From CAMLOF01 sp041913045 (lineage in GTDB: Bacteria; Pseudomonadota; Gammaproteobacteria; Burkholderiales; Burkholderiaceae_C), in assembly GCA_041913045.1 (NCBI GenBank), contig JAYSGB010000009.1:1-64000 (forward strand): a DNA stretch of 64,000 nt, in the 5' to 3' direction. A model generated the notes under the pieces. It was given only the letters and a program-made list of their open reading frames with translations, did no database searches and had not been told where the DNA came from. Position 1 is the stretch's first letter; each line of letters starts with the position of its first letter. Below are positions 52,036 through 61,500 of the stretch, piece by piece. Made by a program: the position numbers and the translations under genes.

Positions 52036-53427
52036 ATGCTCCAATCCCTCTTCTTGCTGCTGACCGTAGCGGGTGTGCCGATCGCCATTGCCATGTCGGC
52101 TGCCGCCCTGATCTACATCATGGTCAGTGGCAACCTGCCCCCATTTGTGGTCATCCACCGCATGATCAGCGGCATTGATAGCTTCCCGTTGCTGGCTGTG
52201 CCCTTTTTCATTCTGGCCGGCAACCTGATGAATAACGCCGGTATTACCAACCGCATTTTCGAAATTGCAATGGCTCTGGTGGGCTGGTTGCGAGGCGGTT
52301 TGGGCCATGTCAACGTGGTGGGGTCCATTATCTTTTCGGGCATGAGCGGCACTGCTATTGCGGATGCTGCAGGCCTTGGCACCATTGAGGTCAAGGCCAT
52401 GAAGCAACATGGGTATTCGGTCGAATTTGCGGTTGGTGTCACATCTGCCTCGGCCATGCTGGGGCCCATCATCCCGCCTAGCCTGCCCATCGTCATTTAC
52501 GCGATGCTCGCGAACGTTTCTGTGGGAGGCATGTTCTTGGCGGGAATACTGCCGGGTCTATTGATTGCCTTGTTGCTGATGATCATGGTCACTTGGTTCG
52601 CGTGGAAAAACGGTTGGGGAGACGACGAAAAATTCGTCGGCAGCCGTTTTGCCAAAGGGTTGCTGGAGGTGGCGATTGTTATTGGCTGGCCACTGGCGTT
52701 GTGGGCGCTTGTCCAGTTTGGTGCGCCGCCCCGTACCACGGTGTTTATTGGTCTGGCGTTGCTGTTTCTAGCCGATCGGGTGTTTCGCTTCGTCGCTGTG
52801 TTGCCCATGATGACCCCGGTATTGCTTATCGGTGGCATGACGGTCGGCTTGTTCACCCCTACCGAAGGGGCCATTGCTGCCTGTATCTGGGCGGTGGTAC
52901 TCGGCATGTTTTGGTACCGCACCCTGGATTTCAAGCGGATCATGAAAATCTGTCTTGATACGGTCGAAACCACTAGCGTAGTGATGTTCATTGTGGCCGC
53001 CTCAAGCATCTTTAGTTGGATGCTGACCGCCGAAGGCGTAACCGCCGAAGTGGCCGGCTGGATCCTGGGTGTGACTGACGAACCTTGGCAGTTTCTGTTG
53101 CTCGCCAATTTACTGATGCTCTTCGTCGGTTTGTTCTTGGAGCCCATTGCTGCGATCACGATTTTGGTTCCGATCCTGTTGCCGGTGGTTACGCAACTCG
53201 GCATCGACCCTATGCACTTCGGCTTGATCATGGTGCTGAACCTAATGATCGGCCTTGTCACACCGCCCGTGGGTTTGGTGTTATTCGTGATGGCTCGCAT
53301 CAGCCAGATGAGTGTCGAGCGAACCATCGTGGCCATCGCTCCCTGGATGGTTCCACTTTTGGGGGCCCTTCTCATCATCACCTACGTGCCGCAGGTCACG
53401 CTGTGGTTGCCGGGGTTGGTGAAGTGA
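52036..53427 (+). CDS. dctM: TRAP transporter large membrane subunit, second system
   Basis: 463 residues, about 12 helices. DctM motifs include GGLGHVNVVGSIIFSGMSGTAIADAAGLG, GPIIPPSLPIVIYAM and FTPTEGAIAA, with NLMIGLVTPPVG near the C-terminus. It has an extra ~30-residue segment in the middle relative to the DctM at 40923-42221. Its stop overlaps the start of a broken SDR gene. Confidence 0.93.
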   Translation: MLQSLFLLLTVAGVPIAIAMSAAALIYIMVSGNLPPFVVIHRMISGIDSFPLLAVPFFILAGNLMNNAGITNRIFEIAMALVGWLRGGLGHVNVVGSIIFSGMSGTAIADAAGLGTIEVKAMKQHGYSVEFAVGVTSASAMLGPIIPPSLPIVIYAMLANVSVGGMFLAGILPGLLIALLLMIMVTWFAWKNGWGDDEKFVGSRFAKGLLEVAIVIGWPLALWALVQFGAPPRTTVFIGLALLFLADRVFRFVAVLPMMTPVLLIGGMTVGLFTPTEGAIAACIWAVVLGMFWYRTLDFKRIMKICLDTVETTSVVMFIVAASSIFSWMLTAEGVTAEVAGWILGVTDEPWQFLLLANLLMLFVGLFLEPIAAITILVPILLPVVTQLGIDPMHFGLIMVLNLMIGLVTPPVGLVLFVMARISQMSVERTIVAIAPWMVPLLGALLIITYVPQVTLWLPGLVK

Positions 53428-53561
53428 CGCTGAAGTCTCAGCCAAGAGCCCAACAGGTGGCCTTAGTTACCGGGGCCAACTCTGGAATCGGTTTGGCGAC
53501 AACAGCCACCTTTATCACTGCGGTCTACTGGGTCGGTGCTATCGCTTTGAGCTCGGTCTGA
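53424..53561 (+). pseudogene. Remnant of an SDR gene (N-terminal fragment)
   Basis: The frame from GTG 53424 reads QVALVTGANSGIGLATTATF, a standard SDR nucleotide-binding start, and then loses similarity after ~30 residues and stops at 53561. The GTG overlaps the dctM stop, suggesting it was once a coupled gene. The next 170 bases to 53735 hold no recognisable remainder. Confidence 0.7.
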
Positions 53562-53735
53562 TGTCTTGTAGCGACGTGCCATGCGATGACCTCGACATTG
53601 ATAAGGCGAGGGTCGCCCGTTGCCCCTACCAGCTTGCCTACCTGCCGGTCAACTGCCTCAAGCACGACAGCACGCTCTGGAACTGGTGAGCCCCAATAAG
53701 AGACCCGATCCTCCTCCACCCAACCAAACCCTATC

Positions 53736-55262
53736 ATGAACCCGACCCTGCGCCTGCACCCCAACGACGATGTCCTCATTGCCCGCAGTCAACTGGTCAG
53801 CGGCACCGCAGTTGACGGCGTCACCGTGCGCGGCTTGGTGCCGCCCGGGCACAAAGTGGCGGCGCGTGACCTGACCGTCGGGGCCCCCGTACGCCGCTAC
53901 AACCAGATTATTGGCTTTGCCAGCCGCCCCATTGCTGCAGGCGAGCATGTGCATGTGCACAACCTCGACATGGGGCCGGACAAAGGCGACTTTGCGCGCG
54001 AATACGCTTTTGGCGCCGACCTGAAGCCGGTCGTCGCAGCGCAACAGGCCAGTTTCATGGGCATTCGCCGCGCGAATGGCCGAGTGGCCACGCGCAACTA
54101 CATCGGTGTACTCACTAGCGTCAACTGTTCGGCCACGGCGGCCCGGGCCATTGCCGACCATTTCTCGCGTCGCACAAACCCGGCAGCCCTGGCCGACTAC
54201 CCCAACGTGGATGGTGTGGTGGCGCTGACCCATGGCACTGGTTGCGGTATGGCCAGCGACGGCCTGGGCATGGACGTGTTACGGCGCACCCTGACCGGCT
54301 ACGCTACCCACCCCAACTTTGCCGGTGTGTTGGTGGTAGGCCTGGGCTGCGAAGGCAACCAGATCGGTGCCTGGCAGGCCGCCAGCGGCTTGGCCGATAG
54401 CGGTCAGCTGCACAGCTTCAATATCCAGGACACCGGCGGCACCCAGCAGACGGTGGCCAAGGGCATTGCTCTCATCCAGGCCATGCTGCCTCAGGCCAAC
54501 GACGTGGTGCGCACCCCCTGCGGCGCCGAGCACATAGTCATCGGCCTGCAGTGCGGCGGCTCCGACGGGTACTCGGGTATCAGCGCCAACCCAGCCCTGG
54601 GGGCGGCGGTCGACCTGCTGGTGGCTCACGGTGGCACCGCCATCCTCAGCGAAACACCCGAGGTCTATGGCGCCGAGCACCTGCTCACGCGCCGCGCGGT
54701 GTCACGCGCGGTGGGAGAGAAGCTGATTGAGCGCATCCACTGGTGGGAAGACTACACCCAGCGCAACGGTGGCGAGATGAACAACAACCCCTCGCCCGGC
54801 AACAAGGCCGGTGGCTTGACCACTATCCTGGAAAAGTCGCTGGGTGCCGTTGCCAAGGGCGGCACCACCAACCTGTGCGCGGTGTACGAGTACGCCGAAC
54901 CGGTGCGCGAGCGCGGTTTCGTCTTCATGGACACCCCCGGTTACGACCCGGTGAGCGTCACCGGCCAGGTGGCCGGTGGTGCCAATGTGGTCTGCTTCAC
55001 CACCGGCCGCGGGTCTGCCTATGGTTGCGCGCCGTCGCCATCGCTCAAGTTGGCCACCAACAGTGCGCTGTGGCAGCGCCAGTCCGACGACATTGACATC
55101 AACTGCGGCGAGATCGTCGACGGGAGTAGCACGGTGCAGGCCATGGGCCAGCGCATCTTCGAGCGCGTGCTGCAGGTGGCCTCGGGCGAACGCACCCGCA
55201 GTGAACAACATGGCTACGGCCAGAACGAATTCGTGCCCTGGCAGTTGGGCGCAGTGATGTGA
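53736..55262 (+). CDS. Altronate dehydratase-family (UxaA/GarD) sugar-acid dehydratase
   Basis: 508 residues. An N-terminal SAF-like domain (to ~95; VHVHNLDM) is followed by the catalytic GD_AH domain with NYIGVLTSVNCSATAARAIA, THGTGCGM, GLGCEGNQ, CGGSDGYSGISANPALG, NNNPSPGNKAGGLTT and the C-terminal FTTGRGSAYGCAPSPSLK. Known members act on D-altronate, D-galactarate, D-arabinonate and L-fuconate. First gene of a five-gene operon that can convert its product to central metabolites. Confidence 0.88.
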   Translation: MNPTLRLHPNDDVLIARSQLVSGTAVDGVTVRGLVPPGHKVAARDLTVGAPVRRYNQIIGFASRPIAAGEHVHVHNLDMGPDKGDFAREYAFGADLKPVVAAQQASFMGIRRANGRVATRNYIGVLTSVNCSATAARAIADHFSRRTNPAALADYPNVDGVVALTHGTGCGMASDGLGMDVLRRTLTGYATHPNFAGVLVVGLGCEGNQIGAWQAASGLADSGQLHSFNIQDTGGTQQTVAKGIALIQAMLPQANDVVRTPCGAEHIVIGLQCGGSDGYSGISANPALGAAVDLLVAHGGTAILSETPEVYGAEHLLTRRAVSRAVGEKLIERIHWWEDYTQRNGGEMNNNPSPGNKAGGLTTILEKSLGAVAKGGTTNLCAVYEYAEPVRERGFVFMDTPGYDPVSVTGQVAGGANVVCFTTGRGSAYGCAPSPSLKLATNSALWQRQSDDIDINCGEIVDGSSTVQAMGQRIFERVLQVASGERTRSEQHGYGQNEFVPWQLGAVM

Positions 55263-55272
55263 GAAATCCCCC

Positions 55273-56364
55273 ATGAACCCATCCGATATCCTGCTCTCAC
55301 CCGCCGCCTTGCGGGCAACCACCGAACGCATCGTTCAGGCCGCCGGCAGTACGGCCGAGGAAGCCCGCACGGTGGCGCATAACCTGGTCCTGGCCAACCT
55401 CAGCGGCCACGATTCGCACGGCGTTGGCATGCTACCGCGCTACGTGGACGCGGTGCTGGAGGGGGACTTGCAGCCCAACGCCCAGGTGTCGGTGCAGCTC
55501 GACACGGGCAGCCTTTTGGTGCTCGACGGCCAGCAAGGCTACGGCCAGTCGGTAGGCGAGCAGGCGATGCAACTGGGCATTGAGCGTGCCCGCGCCCACG
55601 GCAGCTGCATCATGACACTGGCGCATGCACACCACCTGGGGCGCATCGGGCATTGGGCGGAAATGGCGGTTGACGCGGGCCTGGTGTCGCTGCATTTCGT
55701 CAACGTGATAGCCCAGCCGGCGGTGGCCCCCTGGGGTGGCGCCGATGGCCGATTTGGCACCAACCCGTGCTGCATCGGCATTCCTGTGGCTGGGAACGAT
55801 CCTTTCGTGCTCGACTTTGCCACCAGCCGCGTGGCTCAGGGCAAGATGCGCGTGGCCTACAACGAAGGACGCCGCGTAGGCGAAGGCTACCTGATCGATC
55901 CCGACGGCCGCCCGACCACCGACCCCGGCGTGGTGGTAGTACCACAGGCACCGGGGGCGCGCGGCAACCTGTTTGGTGCCCTGCTCACCTTTGGTGAACA
56001 CAAGGGCTATGGCATGGCCGCAGCTTGCGAGCTGTTGGGTGGAGCACTCACCGGTGGCGGCACCTGGCATGGTGCGCACGATGGCCGCCGTGCGGTCTAC
56101 AACGGCATGCTTACCATCCTCATCGACCCCGAGCGCCTAGGTACCCGCGCCGTGTTTGAACGTGAAACCGTGGCGTTTGTCGAATGGCTGCAGCAGGCCC
56201 CGGCCGCGCCCGGCACCGACGCTGTACAGCTGGCCGGCGAGCCGGAACGGCACCAGCGTAAGTTGCGTGAACAGCACGGCATTCGGGTAGATGCCGGCAC
56301 CTGGGCCGAAATAGGCCAGGCCGCCACCAAGGTGGGCCTTGAACTGTCTGCTTCCTTTGTTTGA
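55273..56364 (+). CDS. Ldh/malate dehydrogenase-family NAD(P) oxidoreductase
   Basis: 363 residues of the LDH2/MDH2 family (YlbC, ureidoglycolate dehydrogenase type): NLVLANLSGHDSHGVGMLPRYV, the catalytic His in AHAHHLGRIGHW, and GTNPCCIGIPV. In the L-fuconate route a dehydrogenase oxidises 2-keto-3-deoxy-L-fuconate; this protein or the SDR at 48663 could do it. It starts 11 bases after the dehydratase gene. Confidence 0.82.
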   Translation: MNPSDILLSPAALRATTERIVQAAGSTAEEARTVAHNLVLANLSGHDSHGVGMLPRYVDAVLEGDLQPNAQVSVQLDTGSLLVLDGQQGYGQSVGEQAMQLGIERARAHGSCIMTLAHAHHLGRIGHWAEMAVDAGLVSLHFVNVIAQPAVAPWGGADGRFGTNPCCIGIPVAGNDPFVLDFATSRVAQGKMRVAYNEGRRVGEGYLIDPDGRPTTDPGVVVVPQAPGARGNLFGALLTFGEHKGYGMAAACELLGGALTGGGTWHGAHDGRRAVYNGMLTILIDPERLGTRAVFERETVAFVEWLQQAPAAPGTDAVQLAGEPERHQRKLREQHGIRVDAGTWAEIGQAATKVGLELSASFV

Positions 56365-56376
56365 ACGGTGAACCCC

Positions 56377-57570
56377 ATGCAACCTGTTGCCCTTGACCCT
56401 TCCCGCTGCCTGCCCGACGACGGCTGTGCCGGTACCCTGTTGGCCCGTGTCTGGACCACCAGCGATGCCGTGCCTGGCCCCTCGGTGGCCGTCATCCGCG
56501 CCGACGGCGTCTACGACCTTGGCCACCACGTGTCCACCATGAGCGAACTGCTCGATCAGCCCGATGCGGTGGCCCGGGTGCGTGCTATGTACGGGCGCCG
56601 ATTGGGTAGCCTGGCCGAACTGCTGCGGCACACCGAGGCCGCCGCGTATGGCCAGGTCAGTGGCCCGTACCTGTTGGCCCCGTGCGACCTTCAGGTGATC
56701 AAGGCGGCTGGCGTCACCTTTGCCTCCAGTATGGTTGAGCGAGTGATCGAGGAACGTGCCGCTGGTGACCCGGCCCGTGCGCAGGCCATCCGGGCCCAGG
56801 TGACGGCGGTTGTGGGCGATGACCTGCGCGCCGTCAAACCAGGTTCGGCGCAGGCCATGGCGCTGAAGCAGGTGCTGCAGCAGCAGGGCCTGTGGTCGCA
56901 GTACCTGGAGGTGGGCATCGGCCCCGATGCCGAGGTCTTCACCAAGGCCCCGGTACTGGCTGCGGTGGGCACCGGTGCGCAGGTCGGCATACGCGCCGAT
57001 TCGGCCTGGAACAACCCGGAACCTGAGGTGGTGCTGGTGGTTGACAGCCGCGGCAGCATCGTCGGTGCCACCCTGGGCAACGACGTGAACCTGCGCGACA
57101 TCGAGGGCCGCAGTGCGCTGCTGCTGGGCAAGGCGAAGGACAACAACGCTTCCTGCGCCATCGGCCCCTTCATCCGCCTGTTCGACGAAACCTTCACGCT
57201 CGACGACGTGCGCCACGAGACCGTGGACCTGCGCGTCGAAGGCATGGACGGTTTTGTGCTGCAGGGCGTCAACAACCTCGCCCGCATCAGCCGGGACCCG
57301 CAGGACCTTGTCGATCAGACAATAGCCGCGCACCAGTACCCCGACGGTTTCCTTCTCTTCACCGGCACCCTGTTTGCCCCCATTGAAGACCGCGATCAGC
57401 CCGGCAGCGGCTTCACTCACAAGCTGGGTGATGTGGTGAGCATCCGCAGCCCGCACCTGGGCGAGCTGCGCAACACGGTGACCCATGCTGAAACTGCCCC
57501 GCCGTGGCGATTTGGCCTGACGGCCTTTTTTCGTAACCTGGCGCAGCGTGGCCTTTTATCGTCCACCTGA
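56377..57570 (+). CDS. FAH-family 2-keto-3-deoxypentonate dehydratase (XylX-like)
   Basis: 397 residues. The C-terminal FAH domain has FTKAPVLAAVGTGAQVGIRADSAWNNPEPEVVLVVDSRG with the metal-binding E-x-E (PEPEVVLV), then LGNDVNLRDIEGRSALLLGKAKDNNASC. Length and motif layout match Caulobacter XylX, which converts 2-keto-3-deoxy-D-xylonate to 2-oxoglutarate semialdehyde. ATG at 56377; a GTG at 56368 is possible. A semialdehyde dehydrogenase lies two genes downstream. Confidence 0.8.
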   Translation: MQPVALDPSRCLPDDGCAGTLLARVWTTSDAVPGPSVAVIRADGVYDLGHHVSTMSELLDQPDAVARVRAMYGRRLGSLAELLRHTEAAAYGQVSGPYLLAPCDLQVIKAAGVTFASSMVERVIEERAAGDPARAQAIRAQVTAVVGDDLRAVKPGSAQAMALKQVLQQQGLWSQYLEVGIGPDAEVFTKAPVLAAVGTGAQVGIRADSAWNNPEPEVVLVVDSRGSIVGATLGNDVNLRDIEGRSALLLGKAKDNNASCAIGPFIRLFDETFTLDDVRHETVDLRVEGMDGFVLQGVNNLARISRDPQDLVDQTIAAHQYPDGFLLFTGTLFAPIEDRDQPGSGFTHKLGDVVSIRSPHLGELRNTVTHAETAPPWRFGLTAFFRNLAQRGLLSST

Positions 57571-57600
57571 GCCCCTTCTTCTCTGAACGGAATTTGCCCC

Positions 57601-58464
57601 ATGAAACTTGCACGCATCGGTCCCCGTGGCCATGAAAAACCTGCACTGCAGCACGTTGACGGTACCTGGCGCGACCTGTCCGGCCTGCTGCCCGACATCA
57701 CCGCCCAGACGCTCACTCCGGCTGGTTTGGCCGCACTGCGCGCAGTCAATGCCGCCGCCTTGCCGGTGCTGCCTGCTGGCCGTCCGGGCGTGCCCTGGAC
57801 CGGCTGCGGCAAGTTCCTCTGCGTTGGCCTGAACTACGCCGACCATGCCGCGGAATCCAACCTGCCCATCCCGCAGGAACCGGTGCTGTTCACCAAGCAC
57901 ACCAGCACCATGGTGGGCGCCAACGACAACGTGGTACTGCCGCAGGGATCGGTGAAAACCGACTGGGAGGTGGAACTGGGCGTGGTGATCGGCAGCAAGG
58001 CCCGTTACGTGAGCGAGGCGGATGCGTTGCAGCATGTGGCCGGTTACTGCGTTGTTAACGACGTGTCGGAACGCGAATACCAGCTCGAGCGCGGCGGCAC
58101 TTGGGACAAGGGCAAGGGCTGCGACACCTTTGGCCCAGTGGGCCCCTGGCTGGTAACTGCCGACGAGGTGCCCGACCCGCAGGCCCTGGCCATGTGGCTG
58201 GACGTGAATGGACACCGCTACCAGAACGGCAACACCCGCACCATGGTGTTTGGCGTGGCCCACCTGGTCAGCTACATCAGCCGCTTTACCACCCTTTATC
58301 CGGGTGACCTCATCACGACTGGCACACCGCCGGGGGTGGGCATGGGCGTCAAGCCCCAGGCCGTTTACCTGAAGGCGGGCGACGAGATGCGTCTGGGCAT
58401 TGTTGGCCTCGGTGAACAGCACCAGCACGTCTTTGCCTGGGATCCGGCTCGAATCGATGGGTGA
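57601..58464 (+). CDS. FAH-family hydrolase (2,4-diketo-3-deoxyfuconate/rhamnonate hydrolase-like)
   Basis: 287 residues. CVGLNYADHAAESNLPIPQEPVLFTKHTS, metal ligands in DWEVELGVVIG, and the GKGCDTFGPVGPWLVTADEV and TGTPPGVGMG motifs define the short FAH proteins. Members cleave 2,4-diketo-3-deoxy-L-fuconate or -rhamnonate to pyruvate and lactate. Its place beside a UxaA-family dehydratase and dehydrogenases fits the non-phosphorylative 6-deoxyhexonate path. Confidence 0.82.
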   Translation: MKLARIGPRGHEKPALQHVDGTWRDLSGLLPDITAQTLTPAGLAALRAVNAAALPVLPAGRPGVPWTGCGKFLCVGLNYADHAAESNLPIPQEPVLFTKHTSTMVGANDNVVLPQGSVKTDWEVELGVVIGSKARYVSEADALQHVAGYCVVNDVSEREYQLERGGTWDKGKGCDTFGPVGPWLVTADEVPDPQALAMWLDVNGHRYQNGNTRTMVFGVAHLVSYISRFTTLYPGDLITTGTPPGVGMGVKPQAVYLKAGDEMRLGIVGLGEQHQHVFAWDPARIDG

Positions 58465-58468
58465 TGGC

Positions 58469-59923
58469 ATGACGGCATTCCACGCTTACTCCCCCCGCAG
58501 CGCCAACTGGGGCAGTGAACCCTATGCCGAGTCCAGTGCCGTCGAGGTCGATGCTGCCGTGCAGGCCGCAGCAGCAGCCGCGCCCGCCTGGGCAGCTGCG
58601 GGTGCAGAGACCCGCTCCGCACTGCTCGATGGCCTGGCCGCTGCCCTGGAAGCAACCCGCGAAGAACTGGTGCCGATGGCCGATGCCGAAAGTGCGCTGG
58701 GCTTGCCGCGCCTGAACGGCGAGCTTGACCGCACCGCGTTCCAGTTGCGCCGTTTTGCCAGCCTGTGCCGCCAGGGCGTACCATTCCAGGCTGTGGACGA
58801 CCCGGCTGTGATCGGCCCGCCACCGGCCGGCCACCCACCCATGCGCCGCCTGTTTCTGCCGCTGGGCCCGGTGGCCATGTACGCGGCGAGCAACTTCCCC
58901 TTCGCCTTTTCGGTGCTGGGCGGTGACACGGCCAGTGCCCTTGCCGCCGGCTGTCCTGTGGTCATCAAGGCCCACCCGGGCCACCCTGGGTTGTCGCGCC
59001 GCACTTGGGCCCTGGCCCAGTCGGTCCTGGCGGAGCAGGGCCTGCCCGCTGGCCTGATCGGCTTTGTACAGGGCGCCTCGCCGGAGGTGGGCCTTGCGCT
59101 GGTGCGTCATCCGTCCATTGCCGCCGCGGCCTTCACCGGCTCCACGCGTGGGGGCATTGCTCTGTGGAAAGAGGCCCAGGCCCGCCCGCGCCCGATCCCC
59201 TTCTTCGGCGAACTGGGGGCCATTAACCCGGTGCTGGTGTGGCCAGGCGCGCAAACCGACGCCCTGGCCGACACCCTGGCGGCCTCCATCACACTGGGCT
59301 GTGGCCAGTTCTGTACCAACCCGGGCCTGATCGTACTGTTGCAGGGGCCGCAGACCCCGGCGTTTGTGGCCCGCTTAACCAGTGCCCTGGCCCAGCAGCA
59401 GCCGCACCCCATGCTCACCCCCGGCATGCGCCAGGCCTTCGTCGATGGCACCCATCGCCAGTTGGCGCACGGTGCCAAGGTACTGTTGCAGGAGCCCGAC
59501 ACGGCCCAGGCCCCACGGCCCTTCCTGGCGGAGGTGGACGCCACCACATTTGTGGCCGAACCCGAACTTCGTGAAGAGGTGTTTGGCCCGTCCAGCCTGT
59601 TGGTGCATGCGCCCGACGCGGCAGCGGCCGAAGCCACCCTGCGAGCCATCGGCGGCAGCCTCACGGTAACCCTGCATGGCGCCCAGGACAATGCCGAGGG
59701 GCGTGCGCTGCTGCAGGCCGCGCTGGCGGTGGCTGGCCGTGTGCTATTTGCCGGGGTGCCCACCGGCGTGGCAGTGACTGCGGCACAGCAGCATGGCGGG
59801 CCTTGGCCAGCCACAACGGCGCCGCAGACCACCTCTGTGGGTGACGCGGCGTTGCAGCGCTTTCAGCGTCCTGTATGCCTGCAGGACGCGCCCGACTGGG
59901 TGTTGGGGGCCTTGCCAGCGTGA
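58469..59923 (+). CDS. 2,5-dioxovalerate (ketoglutarate semialdehyde) dehydrogenase
   Basis: 484 residues of the aldehyde dehydrogenase superfamily: NFPFAFSVLGGDTASALAAGCPVVIKAHPGH, catalytic Glu248 in FFGELGAINP and Cys282 in GCGQFCTNPG, with the FFGELGxxNP and GQFCTNPG patterns typical of KGSADH. It oxidises 2-oxoglutarate semialdehyde to 2-oxoglutarate, ending the pentonate route. ATG 58469 lies 4 bases after the FAH stop; ATG 58457 would overlap it. Confidence 0.88.
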   Translation: MTAFHAYSPRSANWGSEPYAESSAVEVDAAVQAAAAAAPAWAAAGAETRSALLDGLAAALEATREELVPMADAESALGLPRLNGELDRTAFQLRRFASLCRQGVPFQAVDDPAVIGPPPAGHPPMRRLFLPLGPVAMYAASNFPFAFSVLGGDTASALAAGCPVVIKAHPGHPGLSRRTWALAQSVLAEQGLPAGLIGFVQGASPEVGLALVRHPSIAAAAFTGSTRGGIALWKEAQARPRPIPFFGELGAINPVLVWPGAQTDALADTLAASITLGCGQFCTNPGLIVLLQGPQTPAFVARLTSALAQQQPHPMLTPGMRQAFVDGTHRQLAHGAKVLLQEPDTAQAPRPFLAEVDATTFVAEPELREEVFGPSSLLVHAPDAAAAEATLRAIGGSLTVTLHGAQDNAEGRALLQAALAVAGRVLFAGVPTGVAVTAAQQHGGPWPATTAPQTTSVGDAALQRFQRPVCLQDAPDWVLGALPA

Positions 59924-60657
59924 TTTTTTCGTCTAGTCTGCGGCGCGAGGCCGTGTTTGTTGATGGCATTCGAGACATGCTGCCCCAGGCCCCGGGCATT
60001 GCTGCCTGGGGCCTGATGACGGGCGTGGCCATCATCAAGTCGGGCATGGGCCTGACCGAATCGCTGGCTATGACGCTGCTGGTGTTTGCCGGCTCTTCGC
60101 AACTCGCCTCGCTGCCGTTGATTGTTGCGGGTGCGCCGGCCTGGGTCATCCTTGCGACCGGCTTCTGTGTCAACCTGCGCTTCGTGGTTTTCAGCCTGCA
60201 CCTGCGCCCGCACCTGATGCACTTGCCGCGCTGGCAGCGTTTGGCGCACGGCTATTTCACAGCCGATATCACCTATGTGCTGTTCACCCAACGGTATCCT
60301 CACGCTGGCCAGACGGCGCAGGAGCGACGCAGCCAAGAAGCGTATCTGGCAGGCAATGGCTTGGTTAACTGGTTGTCGTGGGTGGGGGCCGGTCTGGTGG
60401 GGGTGGCCTTGGCAAACCTCATCCCAACAGAGTGGGGGCTTGGCTTTGCCGGCATACTTTGCCTGGTGGGTATCCTTTGTTCGCTGGCAACTACTCGTTT
60501 GCGTATGCTCGCTGCCGCGGTGGCTGGCTCTGTGGGGGTGGTGGCTTACGCGTTACCGCTCAAGCTCAACATCGTTCTTGCTATCGCGGTGGCCGTGCTC
60601 ATTTCTTTGTCGGCCGAAAAGCTGCGTCTATTTGTTACTGCCGGGAGGCACAAATGA
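59920..60657 (+). CDS. azlC: AzlC-family branched-chain amino acid exporter subunit
   Basis: 245 residues from a GTG overlapping the upstream stop (GTGA). GIRDMLPQAPGIAAWGLMTGVA and VFAGSSQLASLPLIVAGAPAWVILAT are AzlC hallmarks. With AzlD it exports branched-chain or related amino acids. Coupling to the KGSADH gene suggests cotranscription with the sugar-acid operon, although the functions look unrelated. Confidence 0.9.
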   Translation: MIFSSSLRREAVFVDGIRDMLPQAPGIAAWGLMTGVAIIKSGMGLTESLAMTLLVFAGSSQLASLPLIVAGAPAWVILATGFCVNLRFVVFSLHLRPHLMHLPRWQRLAHGYFTADITYVLFTQRYPHAGQTAQERRSQEAYLAGNGLVNWLSWVGAGLVGVALANLIPTEWGLGFAGILCLVGILCSLATTRLRMLAAAVAGSVGVVAYALPLKLNIVLAIAVAVLISLSAEKLRLFVTAGRHK

Positions 60658-60983
60658 TAGATCTCTGGACGTTGAGCGTCATCGTTGGCCTGGCTGGTGT
60701 TACTGTGGTCACACGATGCTTCTTCCTCTTCTCCAATCGCTCTTGGAACTTGCCTCCCTGGGCGTTAAGAGCGCTGCAATACGCTCCCATTGCCGCCTTG
60801 TCTGCAGTGGTTGTTCCCGAGGTGGTGACGACGCAGGGTCTCCTCATTAATACCTGGCGCGATGCGCGCCTGTTTGCCGCTGCGGCCGGTGCTGTTTGGT
60901 ATTTCTGGCGCGGTGGTGTTCTGGGTACCATCGTAGTTGGCATGGCAGTCTACTTGCCATTGCGAATGAGCCTGGGCTGGTAG
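60654..60983 (+). CDS. azlD: AzlD-family exporter subunit
   Basis: 109 residues with about four membrane helices. VVTRCFFLF followed by LPPWALRALQYAPIAALSAVVVPE is the AzlD pattern. ATG overlaps the azlC stop (ATGA), with GGGAGG upstream. Confidence 0.9.
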   Translation: MIDLWTLSVIVGLAGVTVVTRCFFLFSNRSWNLPPWALRALQYAPIAALSAVVVPEVVTTQGLLINTWRDARLFAAAAGAVWYFWRGGVLGTIVVGMAVYLPLRMSLGW

Positions 60984-61500
60984 CCTGCGTGATCTTTTGG
61001 AGATCAATATGAGGAATTCACGTCTCACTATTGACTTCACTGGTCTGGGCCACATAGGTCTCTGTCAGGATGATGAGCTTGCTTGTCTGTCTGTCTGTCT
61101 GTCTGGGCATCGGGTGGTTACGTCGTCCACAACGAGGCCATCTAGCGGCCAGAAGTTGGTTTGCTTGAACTTAAGTGTCGTGCCATACGGTCCCGTCCCA
61201 GCATTTGCTCCGCGCGTAACGGAAGCTCTGGTCCTGGGGTGTGAGCAGACTCTGATGCGTTGAATCATCCATATACGCAAACTCCACTGGGGTATAGGCT
61301 ACGGATTAAAGTCAAGGTGGGCCTAGTTGGTTCCCGACTTGACTCCACATGTCGGCCCGCGTGAGCGGGTTTCGGACCCGGCTTATGCCGGGCTTTTTTC
61401 TTGTGGTCAGTGTCTGAATCGACTACGTGAACAGAACCGGCAGCAGTTAAACAAGACCTACTTCTGGGAAATCCAAGGATTGGTCCATAGCAAGAGAAGC
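60984..61500. other. Non-coding gap with simple repeat and terminator
   Basis: No supported gene is seen. It contains four TGTC units (61084-61099) and two hairpins near 61355-61399. It separates azlCD from the convergent chemoreceptor gene. Confidence 0.55.
61377..61399 (+). terminator. Rho-independent terminator
   Basis: CCCGGC and GCCGGG pair around TTAT, followed by six T. A second hairpin (CCCGC/GCGGG) lies just upstream. Forward strand, 393 bases after azlD. Confidence 0.75.

Noticed and set aside
61084..61101. TGTC tetranucleotide run as a phase-variation tract
   Set aside because: It is not within a gene or at a promoter spacing I can identify, and only four units are present.
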